Part shown: positions 26,506 through 35,134 of the stretch, in pieces
How the letters are laid out: each line of letters starts with the position of its first letter
How positions within the stretch are numbered: position 1 is the first letter of the stretch
NCBI GenBank assembly: GCA_964597035.1
Contig: CAZQWM010000003.1
Location: 55,018-119,017 of the forward strand
Source: Fen-1362 sp964597035
GTDB lineage: Bacteria > Planctomycetota > Phycisphaerae > Sedimentisphaerales > Anaerobacaceae
DNA length: 64,000 bases
Reading direction: 5' to 3'
Program-made: the position numbers and the translations under genes
The notes under the pieces: model-generated
The model's input: the letters and a program-made list of their open reading frames with translations, nothing else
Databases searched by the model: none
Told to the model about the DNA's origin: nothing

Positions 26506-27033
26506 CTATTCCATTAGCTCGCGTAGTTTCCTCAATCCTCGATGCACTTTAGATAATGTTGTCCCAATCGGTTCGCGTCTGATTTGTGCCATTTCCTTAA
26601 ACGGTAATTGCGAATAAAATCTCATTATTATTATTTCCCGCACGTCGCTGTCGAGTTTGCTGAGTGCGTCCTGCAGCTTGTCGAGTTCGTCGCCGTCAGG
26701 GCTCTCAACATGCACCGGCTCGAGTTCAATCCGTCGGCTGTGCTCTTCCAGCAATCGCGTCTGTCGGTGTTTGAAACGAAGGTAATCGTGAAAGACGTTC
26801 GACGCCATCGCGAACAGCCAGCTGTCAAAGTTGCCGCCTTTGTAGGTACCGATTTTCTCAACTAACTTTACAAAGAGCTGACTGAGCAAATCTTCGCTTG
26901 AGTGCCTGTTGCCGGTAAGCCGGAAAAAATATCCGAAGCACCTTTTTGCGTATATATCAACAAGCTGCGAGAAGCAGTCATGGTCGCCTTTTTTCGCCCC
27001 TTTAATTATCCGTTCTAAATCGTGCTGTGGCAT
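26506..27033 (-). CDS. ECF-type RNA polymerase sigma factor
   Basis: Sigma-70 family, group 4, 175 residues. Region 2 (about 20-90) shows FSQLVDIYAKRCFGYFFRLT, SEDLLSQLFVKLV and FDSWLFAMASNVFHDYLR. Region 4 (about 115-170) shows LDSDVREIIIMRFYSQLPFKEMA and a helix-turn-helix ending GTTLSKVHRGLRKLREL. It heads a three-gene minus-strand operon with a membrane anti-sigma candidate and a secreted protein. The stimulus is unknown. The start codon has only a weak ribosome site. Confidence 0.92.
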   Translation of the reverse strand: MPQHDLERIIKGAKKGDHDCFSQLVDIYAKRCFGYFFRLTGNRHSSEDLLSQLFVKLVEKIGTYKGGNFDSWLFAMASNVFHDYLRFKHRQTRLLEEHSRRIELEPVHVESPDGDELDKLQDALSKLDSDVREIIIMRFYSQLPFKEMAQIRREPIGTTLSKVHRGLRKLRELME

Positions 27034-27120
27034 ATCCAGCGGTTTTTCCGTAAATAAAGACGGTTATGGCCTGCTGTTTATTGCATATCCCGGCCGAATT
27101 GCTATCCTTATACCCTGAAG

Positions 27121-27429
27121 ATGGCTGTTACTGAAGTAAAACCGCCGGCTAAGAATACCTGGGCCGCTAAAATCAGGCGGACTTTCACGGCCTTTCTGCC
27201 CGTTAGTAAGTCCCGCCGGGGCCGGTGTATTCGTTGCGGTGCCTGCTGTAAGCTGCCCAATGAGTGCCCCTGGCTGGCCTATGATAACCAGGGCAAGGCC
27301 GTATGCAGGATTTATCCAATACGCCCCCTGAACTGCCGCAAGTACCCCCGCACCAACTCCGAGCACATTACTACCGACACCTGCGGCCTGCACTTTGATT
27401 CGCCCGGGTCCGGCGATGCTACTGATTAG
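27121..27429 (+). CDS. YkgJ-type CxxCxxCC metal-binding protein
   Basis: Small protein of 102 residues with the Cys cluster RCIRCGACCKL (CxxCxxCC) near residue 36, followed by CPWL, CRIYPIRPLNCRKYP and a late Cys. This is the pattern of the YkgJ/UPF0153 family, thought to bind a zinc ion or an iron-sulfur cluster; molecular role not known. It is divergent from the sigma-factor gene and converges with the next Cys-rich small gene, overlapping it by 4 bases. Confidence 0.8.
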   Translation: MAVTEVKPPAKNTWAAKIRRTFTAFLPVSKSRRGRCIRCGACCKLPNECPWLAYDNQGKAVCRIYPIRPLNCRKYPRTNSEHITTDTCGLHFDSPGSGDATD

Positions 27430-27740
27430 ATTCCCGGCTGCTCAGTGCCAGGGTCTGGTTTTTCCGTGTCCTGTTCGTCTTCGTCGATCTTCCATTGCTC
27501 GCTCTCGTCGATGTCGTTCATTTCTCTCTCGACGAATTTCATCATCTTGCGCTGTATCGGCTCCATTTCCCTTTGCCATCGCAGCATACTCTGATAGCTG
27601 GCTAGGAGCATATCCAGCCGAATTAGCTGCCATTTCGCGATGCACTCCGGCTCTTTGATATTCGAGAACGGGTCACACTTGAATGTTCGGCGACCCTGGG
27701 GCCCAACCTCGCACAACTCACATTCGGTACATTGAATCAT
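27426..27740 (-). CDS. Conserved small Cys-containing protein of unknown function
   Basis: 104 residues, not recognised by name. The N-terminus MIQCTECELCEVGPQGRRTFKCDPF has five Cys in a possible metal-binding knuckle. A helical middle (WQLIRLDMLLASYQSMLRWQREM) and an acidic, disordered tail follow. The ATG at 27740 has GGGAG 8 bases upstream; an ATG at 27755 is less well placed. The 3' end overlaps the convergent YkgJ-like gene by 4 bases. Confidence 0.65.
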   Translation of the reverse strand: MIQCTECELCEVGPQGRRTFKCDPFSNIKEPECIAKWQLIRLDMLLASYQSMLRWQREMEPIQRKMMKFVEREMNDIDESEQWKIDEDEQDTEKPDPGTEQPGI

Positions 27741-27890
27741 CTCTAATTCTCCCAACCAGCGGTGATAAAGCCAAACTCGTCAGCCAGTTTGTTCTTTCAT
27801 TTATCCCGAATTCATTTATAATAGCAGAAGTTTATTGTAATGAACAGTGGCATTGTCTGATAGTGCCAGGGTTGATTGACGGAGAAAGAT

Positions 27891-27974
27891 ATGGCAAAAC
27901 CAAGACGCAGGCGTAAAATCGGCAGTAAGAAGCGCCACCAGAAATGGAAAATCCGCCATAAGATAAGCTGGTAG
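27891..27974 (+). CDS. 27-residue basic ribosomal-type protein (bS22/COX24-like)
   Basis: A tiny gene with an excellent ribosome site (GGAG, 6 bases before ATG) and its own stop. Its peptide is extremely basic: MAKP, then four Arg, KIGSKKRHQKW and KIRHK, ending in W. Aligned by eye with mycobacterial bS22 (KKRRKRMSKKKHRKLL), the pattern of basic residues and the S-K-K-x-H core coincide. This places it with the AURKAIP1/COX24-C family of very short small-subunit ribosome proteins. The family call is inference from this match. The next gene starts 52 bases later on the same strand. Confidence 0.7.
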   Translation: MAKPRRRRKIGSKKRHQKWKIRHKISW

Positions 27975-28026
27975 AGCACCGGCGGGCAGCTTCCAGTCGC
28001 GGATTATCCTCACAGCCACATGTAAA

Positions 28027-29616
28027 ATGGAACATTTTAGCGTTACCTTCGAGCCCGACGGCAGACAGATTTCTGTTCACGCGGGTGCAAATCTTGTTGA
28101 GGCCGCTGGTCTGGCCGGAATTATTCTTAATACCGCCTGCGGTGAAAACGGCACGTGCGGGAAATGCGCCGTAATTCTTCAGCCGAAAGGCAAGTCGGTC
28201 CTTGCCTGCCAGCATCGCATTATGGAAGACCTTACTGTTTTCGTTCCGCCGGATTCCCGGTTTATCGAGCATAAAATTCTCACCGAAGGCCTGACCCGGC
28301 CTGATACATCCGCACCTGATATATACAAGAAACACCTTGCAGCAGGCGCCGATTCCATCGTATTGGGTTTGGCTGTCGATATCGGCACCACAACTGTTGT
28401 CGCCAAGCTGATTGATATGAAAACCGCCCGCGTTGTTGCCACCGCCTCCGGGCTTAATCCCCAAAGCCGATTCGGTGATGACATCATATCCAGAATAAAC
28501 TACGCAAAAACCGGCGATAAGTTAGACGAGCTTAATAAGATAATTATCGATTGCATCAATAACCTTATCGCCGAATGCTGCGCCAAGGCAGGTTCGAAGG
28601 AAAACGACATATACGAAGCGTGCATCGTCGGCAACACGACGATGAACCATATTTTCCTGCGTTTGCCAATAACCCAGCTTGGCCAGGCCCCCTATAAGGC
28701 ATTCTCCGTCGAGGCCGAAGATTTGTCCTCAGCGGAGCTCGGCCTGTGTATAAACCCCAAAGGCAACATCCATACCATCGCAAACATTGCTGGTTTCGTC
28801 GGCGCCGACACAACCGCTGTTGCACTCGCCGTGGGCTTCGATTCGAGCGAAGATATGTCACTGGCCATCGATATAGGCACAAACGGTGAGGTTGTCCTCG
28901 GCACAAAAGACAAGCTTTATGCCGCGAGCTGTGCCGCTGGGCCTGCTTTCGAGGGAGCGAGAATAGGACGCGGCTCAAGGGCCGCAAAGGGTGCAATTGA
29001 AGCGGTTGTTGCCACTAACGAGGATATCGATTTGGATGTGGTAGGGAGTACTCGGCCGGTTTCGATATGCGGCAGCGGCCTGATAGACGCCGTGGCGGTT
29101 ATGCTCGATTTGGGCATAATCGAAACTACGGGCCGATTCGCCGACCGGTCCGAACTCAAAAACCGCCTGGCTGAGCCGATAGCCCGTCGTCTCATCGAGC
29201 TACAGGGTCAGCCGGCATTCGTCCTGGCATACGAGGGCGATAACCCAGCCGTGTACCTCACTCAGAAGGACATCCGTGAGTTTCAGCTTGCAAAGGCCGC
29301 AATTCGTGCCGGCATCGGCCTGCTGCAAAAACGCCTCGGTTTAGCCGATACCGATATAAAGCAGGTATATCTCGCTGGCGCGTTTGGCAATTACACTCGG
29401 AGGGAATCCGCCCTGCGAATCGGCCTGCTGCCCGATGTTCCCGTCGGACGTATCCGCTCAATCGGCAACGCCGCTTCGTCCGGGGCACAAATGGCACTGG
29501 TCAGCTCGCATTGGCGAGAACTCGCTGCCCAGCTTGCTCGAAAAATCGAATACGTTGAAATTGCCCACGACCCCGACTTTCAGGATGCCTTTGCCGAGGC
29601 AATGCTATTCGCTTAG
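28027..29616 (+). CDS. RACE-like ASKHA ATPase with N-terminal 2Fe-2S ferredoxin domain
   Basis: 529 residues. Residues 1-90 are a plant-type ferredoxin with Cys ligands in NTACGENGTCGKCAV and VLACQH. From about 115 an ASKHA (actin/Hsp70-like) ATPase fold follows: LAVDIGTTTVVAKLID, GLNPQSRFGDDIISRINY, GNTTMNHIFLRL, LAIDIGTNGEVVLG, CSAAGPAFEGA-like (CAAGPAFEGARIGRGSRA) and VYLAGAFGNYTR. This is the layout of reductive activators of corrinoid enzymes (RACE, DUF4445), which use ATP to return Co(II) corrinoid to Co(I). No corrinoid protein or methyltransferase is in the window, so the client is unknown. The 3' end overlaps the convergent thioredoxin gene. Confidence 0.88.
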   Translation: MEHFSVTFEPDGRQISVHAGANLVEAAGLAGIILNTACGENGTCGKCAVILQPKGKSVLACQHRIMEDLTVFVPPDSRFIEHKILTEGLTRPDTSAPDIYKKHLAAGADSIVLGLAVDIGTTTVVAKLIDMKTARVVATASGLNPQSRFGDDIISRINYAKTGDKLDELNKIIIDCINNLIAECCAKAGSKENDIYEACIVGNTTMNHIFLRLPITQLGQAPYKAFSVEAEDLSSAELGLCINPKGNIHTIANIAGFVGADTTAVALAVGFDSSEDMSLAIDIGTNGEVVLGTKDKLYAASCAAGPAFEGARIGRGSRAAKGAIEAVVATNEDIDLDVVGSTRPVSICGSGLIDAVAVMLDLGIIETTGRFADRSELKNRLAEPIARRLIELQGQPAFVLAYEGDNPAVYLTQKDIREFQLAKAAIRAGIGLLQKRLGLADTDIKQVYLAGAFGNYTRRESALRIGLLPDVPVGRIRSIGNAASSGAQMALVSSHWRELAAQLARKIEYVEIAHDPDFQDAFAEAMLFA

Positions 29617-30420
29617 GGATTCCGGCTGCTGCTGCTCAGGACCGAGGGCATACCTCTTGAGAGTGTCGAAGCGATGATACCCTGATAATGCGATTTCGAT
29701 TATGCCGTTTGCGTCAATGAGAAATAACGTCGGAATAGAAGTCACCTCGCTGAATGGTTCGGGTAAAGTTGAGTCATCTTTGATGCTCGCCAGTGAATAG
29801 TTAATGTTGGTTTTCTCGGCGAACGCCCGGATTTTTTGCACGGGTTCATCTGAAATTCCGATTATCGCAAGCTCCTCAGTTTTTGTCGTTTTTCGCAGTT
29901 GAATCAGATGTGGTATTTGCTTTTTGCAGGGCGGACACCACGTCGCCCAGAAATCCAGTAGCACGCGCCTGCCCCTCAACTCCGAGAGCTTTATTTCATT
30001 GCCGTCTATGGTCGTTAGCACAAGCTCCGGTACCTCTGTGCCGTAGTATTGCTGAAACTGTTCGTCGCCGAGATCAGCCATCAACTGGTAGCTTCGATAC
30101 ATCAGAGTGCCGAATCCCAGCCCTGCAGCTGTCCCGATTATTGACAGCACAAGCCCCCATATTGCAATCCCTTTGAGTGGCAGCTGTTTTGACAAATGTA
30201 TTATTGCAAGTATTGCTCCAACCAGTCCGGCAATAGCGCCTATGGCAAAGATAGCCAGCCCGAGCGACATAATGCCCATTGCCATACTCGCTATCGCCAG
30301 TCCTATCCCCGCCTGTAACCTCGCCGGCAGCTCAGCCGGGCTGCATGTGTTAATCCTGTTCAAGTTCTCGTTCGGCTTAATACTGTGGTCATCGCCGAAA
30401 TAATTATTATGCTCTGGCAT
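29605..30420 (-). CDS. Membrane-anchored TlpA-type thioredoxin
   Basis: 271 residues. A polar N-terminus is followed by DUF4190-like paired membrane segments (about 37-75 and 82-108, GIGLAIASMAMGIMSLGLAI and IAIWGLVLSIIGTAAG). A periplasm-facing thioredoxin fold then fills about 130-262, with active site FWATWCPPCKKQIPHL, the cis-Pro SIPTLFLID and TTIDGNEIKLSELRG at its start. It probably reduces or isomerises disulfides outside the membrane, for example in cytochrome c maturation; the partner is unknown. It overlaps the convergent RACE-like gene by 12 bases. Confidence 0.85.
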   Translation of the reverse strand: MPEHNNYFGDDHSIKPNENLNRINTCSPAELPARLQAGIGLAIASMAMGIMSLGLAIFAIGAIAGLVGAILAIIHLSKQLPLKGIAIWGLVLSIIGTAAGLGFGTLMYRSYQLMADLGDEQFQQYYGTEVPELVLTTIDGNEIKLSELRGRRVLLDFWATWCPPCKKQIPHLIQLRKTTKTEELAIIGISDEPVQKIRAFAEKTNINYSLASIKDDSTLPEPFSEVTSIPTLFLIDANGIIEIALSGYHRFDTLKRYALGPEQQQPESLSE

Positions 30421-30688
30421 TGTCTTTGCTCCTTACTATAGTGCCCATATGCCGTTTCTCACTGGTCTACGTCGGCTACGTTAGCGCATATCCTGCTGGC
30501 CGACAAGCAAAAATTGTTTACCTTTCTGTTCCTGCTGCCAGCCTGTCAGCCGCCCCACGGATATCGGCACAAAAGAATTGACAAGCACTCTTGCTACTGA
30601 TAATTTGGTGCTCTGCGGCCATTTGAGTTTATTGTTGTTTTTGGCTGATGAGAATTTATGGAGAAATCTTTTATTAGGAGGTTGAAGG

Positions 30689-31876
30689 ATGGAATCTTCT
30701 CTCAGATTTACGATTATCATTTTACTGGTTGGCTTTGCCCCACTGATTATTGCATCAGAGCCGAGCGGACCGGCAAAAAGCAACATTTCAAGCGTTGACG
30801 CAAACCAGGCCAACCTGCCTGCTTTGCCGTTCGTTGCCGAGATAACCAGTGACGATGTTTACGTTCGCTCGGGGGCCGGCACAAATTACTATTACTGTGG
30901 CAAGCTGCGTAAGGGCGACAAGGTCACAGTAGTAGGAACCAAGTTTAGCTGGTCGCAGATTACGCCACCGGCCGGCAGCTACTCCTGGATATCAAAGCAA
31001 TACATCCAGGCCGACCAGCAGGACCCGACAAACGGAACCGTCATAGGCGACGCGGTCCGTGTTTACGCCGGCTCTGACGATGTCCAGCCGATGCACTCAA
31101 CAAGCATGCAGGTTAAGCTCAATAAGGGCGACAAGGTAACTCTGCTGGGCGTTGAGAAGGATGGCTACTGCAAGATAGAGCCGCCCGAGGGTGCGTATCT
31201 GTGGGTCAGCACTCAGTATACAAGTCCGCTCGGTTCTCTTGCAGCGCCTGTTCAACAAAGCGTCCCTGTTCCCGCCGCCGTAATAAAACCGGCACAGGCC
31301 TCTGACGTTAATTCGCCGGAAGGTTCCTTTGAAGACCGGCAGATGCAGGGAGTGCGCGCCATCGAAGGGCTGCTTGAAGCCGAACGGGCCAAGCCCATCG
31401 AAGAGCAAAACTTCACGCAGATGAAAAAGGCACTTACTGAAGTTGTCGCCAACGAGCGGTCGCAAAGAGCCGCACGATATGCGGAAAAACTACTAAAAGT
31501 GATTGAACGCTGTGAGCTTGTCCAGGAAGTGGACAAGGCCGTAAAGCTGCAGGAAAAACAGTTTGAACAAACCCAGCAGAGGATAGAAAGTGCCCGGGAG
31601 GCAAAGCTTGCGCAGCTTGAAGACATCAGTAGATTTACTGCAATTGGTCGATTTGCCGAATCGAATGTATATTCGGATACGGCGAACGCCAGGTATTACC
31701 GTCTTGTTGACGACGAGGGCAAGACGATTTGCTATGCGGAGCCGATGGGTGTGGCTTCTGGATTGGACCTGAGTATGTTCGTCGGTAAGAAAGTTGGTCT
31801 TGTCGGAACAATCGAGCCGAATCACGAACTGGGCGGTGCTGTTGTTCGGTTTTCTGAGATTGCAGAAGTCGAATAG
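30689..31876 (+). CDS. Secreted protein with two bacterial SH3 domains
   Basis: 395 residues, function unknown. A signal peptide (IIILLVGFAPLIIASE) is followed by two bacterial SH3 domains: about 48-105 (DVYVRSGAGTNYYYCGKLRKGD) and about 118-175 (VRVYAGSDDVQ, VKLNKGDKVTLLG). A helical coiled-coil region fills about 215-315 (VDKAVKLQEKQFEQTQQRIES). The C-terminal domain (about 320-395, RYYRLVDDEGKTICYAEP, VGKKVGLVGTIEP) looks like a small beta-barrel. SH3b domains commonly bind peptidoglycan. AGGAGG is 7 bases before the ATG. Confidence 0.8.
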   Translation: MESSLRFTIIILLVGFAPLIIASEPSGPAKSNISSVDANQANLPALPFVAEITSDDVYVRSGAGTNYYYCGKLRKGDKVTVVGTKFSWSQITPPAGSYSWISKQYIQADQQDPTNGTVIGDAVRVYAGSDDVQPMHSTSMQVKLNKGDKVTLLGVEKDGYCKIEPPEGAYLWVSTQYTSPLGSLAAPVQQSVPVPAAVIKPAQASDVNSPEGSFEDRQMQGVRAIEGLLEAERAKPIEEQNFTQMKKALTEVVANERSQRAARYAEKLLKVIERCELVQEVDKAVKLQEKQFEQTQQRIESAREAKLAQLEDISRFTAIGRFAESNVYSDTANARYYRLVDDEGKTICYAEPMGVASGLDLSMFVGKKVGLVGTIEPNHELGGAVVRFSEIAEVE

Positions 31877-31930
31877 CCGGACCGAGGAGTCCATCATTTG
31901 TTGACAAATCCGGGCTGTTGAGATGGTCCT

Positions 31931-32065
31931 TTATCTTAGTGGTATCGGCCTACAAATCTCGGCCTTGCCGGAAGTGTCCTCGATAGTGACAAGCACCGCC
32001 GCCAAGCCCTGATGCAGGTTTCCGGCGACCGGGTTTCCATATCCCGGTGTTTCCGGTTGCCGCAT
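31931..32065 (-). CDS. Possible 44-residue protein antisense to intergenic region
   Basis: An ATG frame on the minus strand encodes 44 residues with natural-looking composition (MRQPETPGYGNPVAGNLHQG... ending RPIPLR). No ribosome site is visible, and a plus-strand frame over the same bases is also open, so coding status is doubtful. It may be a remnant of a longer gene. I do not recognise it. Confidence 0.25.
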   Translation of the reverse strand: MRQPETPGYGNPVAGNLHQGLAAVLVTIEDTSGKAEICRPIPLR

Positions 32066-32092
32066 AAGCCCAGTCACCACGATTGTTTTTGG

Positions 32093-32120
32093 TTGCAAAA
32101 GCTGATTCACTACTTATACT
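32093..32120 (+). promoter_or_regulatory. Possible promoter before the PpiD-like gene
   Basis: TTGCAA (32093-32098) and TATACT (32115-32120) are separated by 16 bases, about 45 bases before the ATG of the PpiD-like gene. It is a fair sigma-70 match. Confidence 0.4.
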
Positions 32121-32164
32121 TAGAGGCCTTAAAGCCGCAGGGTTAACGATTTTGGAGCAACGAA

Positions 32165-34384
32165 ATGAGCTTGATGGCGTGGTTTCGCAAGAACAACAGC
32201 AGGATTATGGCGGTTGCCGTTATTGTGTTGATGCTGGTCTTTATAAGCGGCCCGGCAATGAGCTATCTGGCCTCGCACAGGACAGGCCGCAATAAGGTAG
32301 TTGCCTATTATGGAGAAGGCAGGAAGATAACCAGTAAGGACTTTGACCACGCGAACCGGCAACTGGAATTGCTCAAGCAACTCGGCGCCAACATTTTCCT
32401 TCGTCCCCAGGACCCTCGGCTCGCCCCTGCGCAGGACCTGCGAATAGTCCTGCTTGGTGAACTGCTGTTTGCCGAGGGGGGCAGCGCCGTCGAATCTATT
32501 GGTCTGCTCAGGCAAATCATAGCCCGGGAGGGCTACCCCATCAGCGACAGGCAGATAAACGGTATTTACACCAGGGAGTACCCCCCTTATATATATTGGC
32601 TGTTGCTGATCAGGGAGGCAAAGACCGCCGGCGTGAGCATACAGGCGGAGGTGGCAAAGAGCCAGCTCGAAAGACTTATACCCCGGTTGAATCCGAACGT
32701 AACATACCCCTTAATTGTGGCTGCACTTATGAGACGTCAAAGTGTCTCCGAGGGCCAATTGCTGCAAACTTACGCGGACATGCTGGCGATAATTGAATAT
32801 GCGAAACTGATGACCATGATGCAGGACAGCACCTCTGAGCAGATACTGCACGAGGCCATCCGGCGGGGTGAGACATTCGATGTAGAATATGTGAAGTTTC
32901 GAGCAGGGGTTTTCGCTGAAGAGCTCGGCCGGCCCGGCGAAGACAGGATAATGGAGCAGTTCGAAAAATATAAGGGATTCTTTGCCGGTGAAGTGAGCGA
33001 CGAAAATCCGTATGGATTCGGCTATAAACTGCCCAATCGGATTCAGCTTGAGTATATTGCCGTCCGACTTGATGACGTCGCCACGACGGTCCAGCAGCCC
33101 ACTCAGCAGGAAAAAGAGGATTACTATAAGCAGAACCTGTCACTTTTTACAAAACGTGTTCCTTCCGACCCCAACGATACCAACTCGCCGCTTATGGCAC
33201 ACACCCTCAGCTTTCCGGAAGTGGCGGCTTTGATTTCGAGGCAGATGTATCAGGAGAAGATAGATGCAAGGGCGGAACAGATTTTGCTCGATGCCAGGTC
33301 GATTACTGAGGCCAGTCTGTTACAGGGTGGTAATGAGATGGCCGAATTGACTGACCAGCAGCTTAGGGACCTGGCTGGTGACTATGAGAAGGCCGCGGAG
33401 CAACTCAGCGACCAATATGGTCTTAGTGTATACGCCGGAAATACTGGATTGCTGAGTGCCTTTTATATGCTGACTGATGACCGGCTCAATTCTTTATATC
33501 TGAAAGGTGTGTCCGTTGCGAGTGTCAGTTTGCCGAGGGTGGCGTTCGCAGTTGGGCCGTTGAAGGACAGCGAGCTCGGGCCTCTCGATGTGCGGCCTCC
33601 CCGGCTTTACCAGAACATCGGCCCGCTTCAAGACAGTCGTGAGCCTATGGAGGGCTACCGTGGCAAGAATGTGATGCTGGTGCGAGTAGTCAGGGCTGAA
33701 AAGTCAGCCGAACCTGGGGATATCAGCGAGATAGTAAACTGGCCTTCCGTGCAGTTTGATGAGCAACTTGCCCGTCAGCCGGATGCAAATTCTATAAAAC
33801 AGCTTGTAATCGAGGATATTAAAAAGCTCGAGGCGATGGGCAAGACCAGAGAAAAGGCGGAGGAATTCGCTCAATTAGCAGCAAAAGAGGGCTGGCAGAC
33901 CGCAGTCGACAAATTCAAGGAGCTTTACGGTGATTCATCACAAAACACCTTCGAGCTTCAATCGGCCGGACGCATGCGAAGGGTTTCTGAAGAGACCCTT
34001 GCGATGCAGAGGATTCGCCTGCAGGGCAACCCGGCGTCTAGGACTTTGCTTCGAAAGGTGAAAATCGACGCTATGCTAAAAGAAAAGCTCTACGGCTTGG
34101 TGCCGGATGACAGTACCACGCTGCCTGAGCCCGGGATGCTTCTGGAGTTTAAGCCGGACATGAGCTGCTATTGTGTCAAGAGCATGACAGTTGATCGGCT
34201 GTATCAGGAAGAGTTTGACAAACTTAAGGCGGCTTCGGCTATAAGGCCGGATTTTATAGATTCGCAGGCGTTTGCAACGGTGCATTACAGCCCGGAGAAT
34301 ATAGTGAAACGTATGAACTTCAGTACAATAAAGCAACAGCAGGATACGGACGATACCGACGCAAATTCTGCTGACACCGAATAA
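32165..34384 (+). CDS. Membrane-anchored SurA/PpiD-like periplasmic chaperone
   Basis: 739 residues. A short cytoplasmic lead and one membrane anchor (IMAVAVIVLMLVFISGPAM, about 14-32) are followed by a SurA_N-like helical region beginning VVAYYGEGRKITSKDFDHANRQLELL. This arrangement is that of PpiD-type folding factors for exported proteins. A central PPIase (parvulin) domain is not clear by eye; residues such as GKNVMLVRVVRAEKSAEPGD resemble its C-terminal end. GGAG lies 7 bases before the ATG. The next two genes are small membrane proteins on the same strand. Confidence 0.7.
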   Translation: MSLMAWFRKNNSRIMAVAVIVLMLVFISGPAMSYLASHRTGRNKVVAYYGEGRKITSKDFDHANRQLELLKQLGANIFLRPQDPRLAPAQDLRIVLLGELLFAEGGSAVESIGLLRQIIAREGYPISDRQINGIYTREYPPYIYWLLLIREAKTAGVSIQAEVAKSQLERLIPRLNPNVTYPLIVAALMRRQSVSEGQLLQTYADMLAIIEYAKLMTMMQDSTSEQILHEAIRRGETFDVEYVKFRAGVFAEELGRPGEDRIMEQFEKYKGFFAGEVSDENPYGFGYKLPNRIQLEYIAVRLDDVATTVQQPTQQEKEDYYKQNLSLFTKRVPSDPNDTNSPLMAHTLSFPEVAALISRQMYQEKIDARAEQILLDARSITEASLLQGGNEMAELTDQQLRDLAGDYEKAAEQLSDQYGLSVYAGNTGLLSAFYMLTDDRLNSLYLKGVSVASVSLPRVAFAVGPLKDSELGPLDVRPPRLYQNIGPLQDSREPMEGYRGKNVMLVRVVRAEKSAEPGDISEIVNWPSVQFDEQLARQPDANSIKQLVIEDIKKLEAMGKTREKAEEFAQLAAKEGWQTAVDKFKELYGDSSQNTFELQSAGRMRRVSEETLAMQRIRLQGNPASRTLLRKVKIDAMLKEKLYGLVPDDSTTLPEPGMLLEFKPDMSCYCVKSMTVDRLYQEEFDKLKAASAIRPDFIDSQAFATVHYSPENIVKRMNFSTIKQQQDTDDTDANSADTE

Positions 34385-34392
34385 GGAGCGGG

Positions 34393-34803
34393 ATGATATT
34401 GGCTCGTCCGGCATTAAAAGAAAACTCGCTGCCGTTTCTGTTGCTTGTTGCCTTAGTGGGCTGGTTTATTCCAGGTGGTGGTTATTTTCTGCTGCGTGAA
34501 ACAGCCAGGGCGATTATAATTTTCATAACGGTAGCCCTGACCTTCGGTCTGGGACTGTATATCGCCTCGATAGGCGTTGTCGACCCGATTAGCGAACGGC
34601 TGTGGTATTTGGCCCAGATTCTGAGTTCACCGCTCGTCACTGTTATCGGCCACTTTACGGCAGGCGGCGGCTATCCCGTTTACGGCCGACCCAGCGAGAT
34701 GGGCCAGATATATACAAGCACTGCCGGGCTGCTTAATCTGCTATGTATCGTCAATTCCGTGCATCTGGCCTATGTGCGAAAGACACAGTCCGTGGAGCAA
34801 TAG
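34393..34803 (+). CDS. Small multi-pass membrane protein (DUF6677-like)
   Basis: 136 residues with three or four membrane segments (FLLLVALVGWFIPGGGYFLL, IIIFITVALTFGLGLYIASIG, and two weaker ones). The N-terminal GWFIPGGGYFLLRETARAI resembles the W-x-P-G-x-G start of a family I recall as DUF6677 in planctomycetes; that name is from memory. Function unknown. AAGGAG lies 4 bases before the ATG, 8 bases after the PpiD-like gene, so they form an operon with the next gene. Confidence 0.75.
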   Translation: MILARPALKENSLPFLLLVALVGWFIPGGGYFLLRETARAIIIFITVALTFGLGLYIASIGVVDPISERLWYLAQILSSPLVTVIGHFTAGGGYPVYGRPSEMGQIYTSTAGLLNLLCIVNSVHLAYVRKTQSVEQ

Positions 34804-34805
34804 TA

Positions 34806-35057
34806 ATGTTCAAGCTGATGTCTATTTTAATGGCTGGCTTTCTCGCTCCTGAGGAGATTGGAACAACCCCTCAGTCTCTGCTTTTACTGCTTCCGATTGT
34901 AGCTGCAATCGCCATTGTCTACAAGGCGACTAAGTTGCCTCACATTTCCCCCGGTAGTTTCCTAAAAGAATCGGTCGTCTTGTTTTTTTCGATAGTTATT
35001 TTTATGGTAGTGACGGCTGTGATACTGTTGGGGGTGGCTTGGTTTGTCATAGAATAG
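34806..35057 (+). CDS. Small two-segment membrane protein of unknown function
   Basis: 83 residues with two membrane segments (TPQSLLLLLPIVAAIAIVYK and VVLFFSIVIFMVVTAVILLG) joined by a short polar loop. Not recognised. The start is the ATG at 34806, with TGGAG 8 bases upstream inside the end of the previous gene and 2 bases after its stop. Likely co-translated with the DUF6677-like neighbour and possibly forming a complex with it. Confidence 0.65.
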   Translation: MFKLMSILMAGFLAPEEIGTTPQSLLLLLPIVAAIAIVYKATKLPHISPGSFLKESVVLFFSIVIFMVVTAVILLGVAWFVIE

Positions 35058-35134
35058 CGACTGTCCTTTGTAATTGTAAAGAATTTTGAGTTAATGTAAG
35101 CCCGAAAGTAATGCCTGGTATCTGCTGTTCAATT

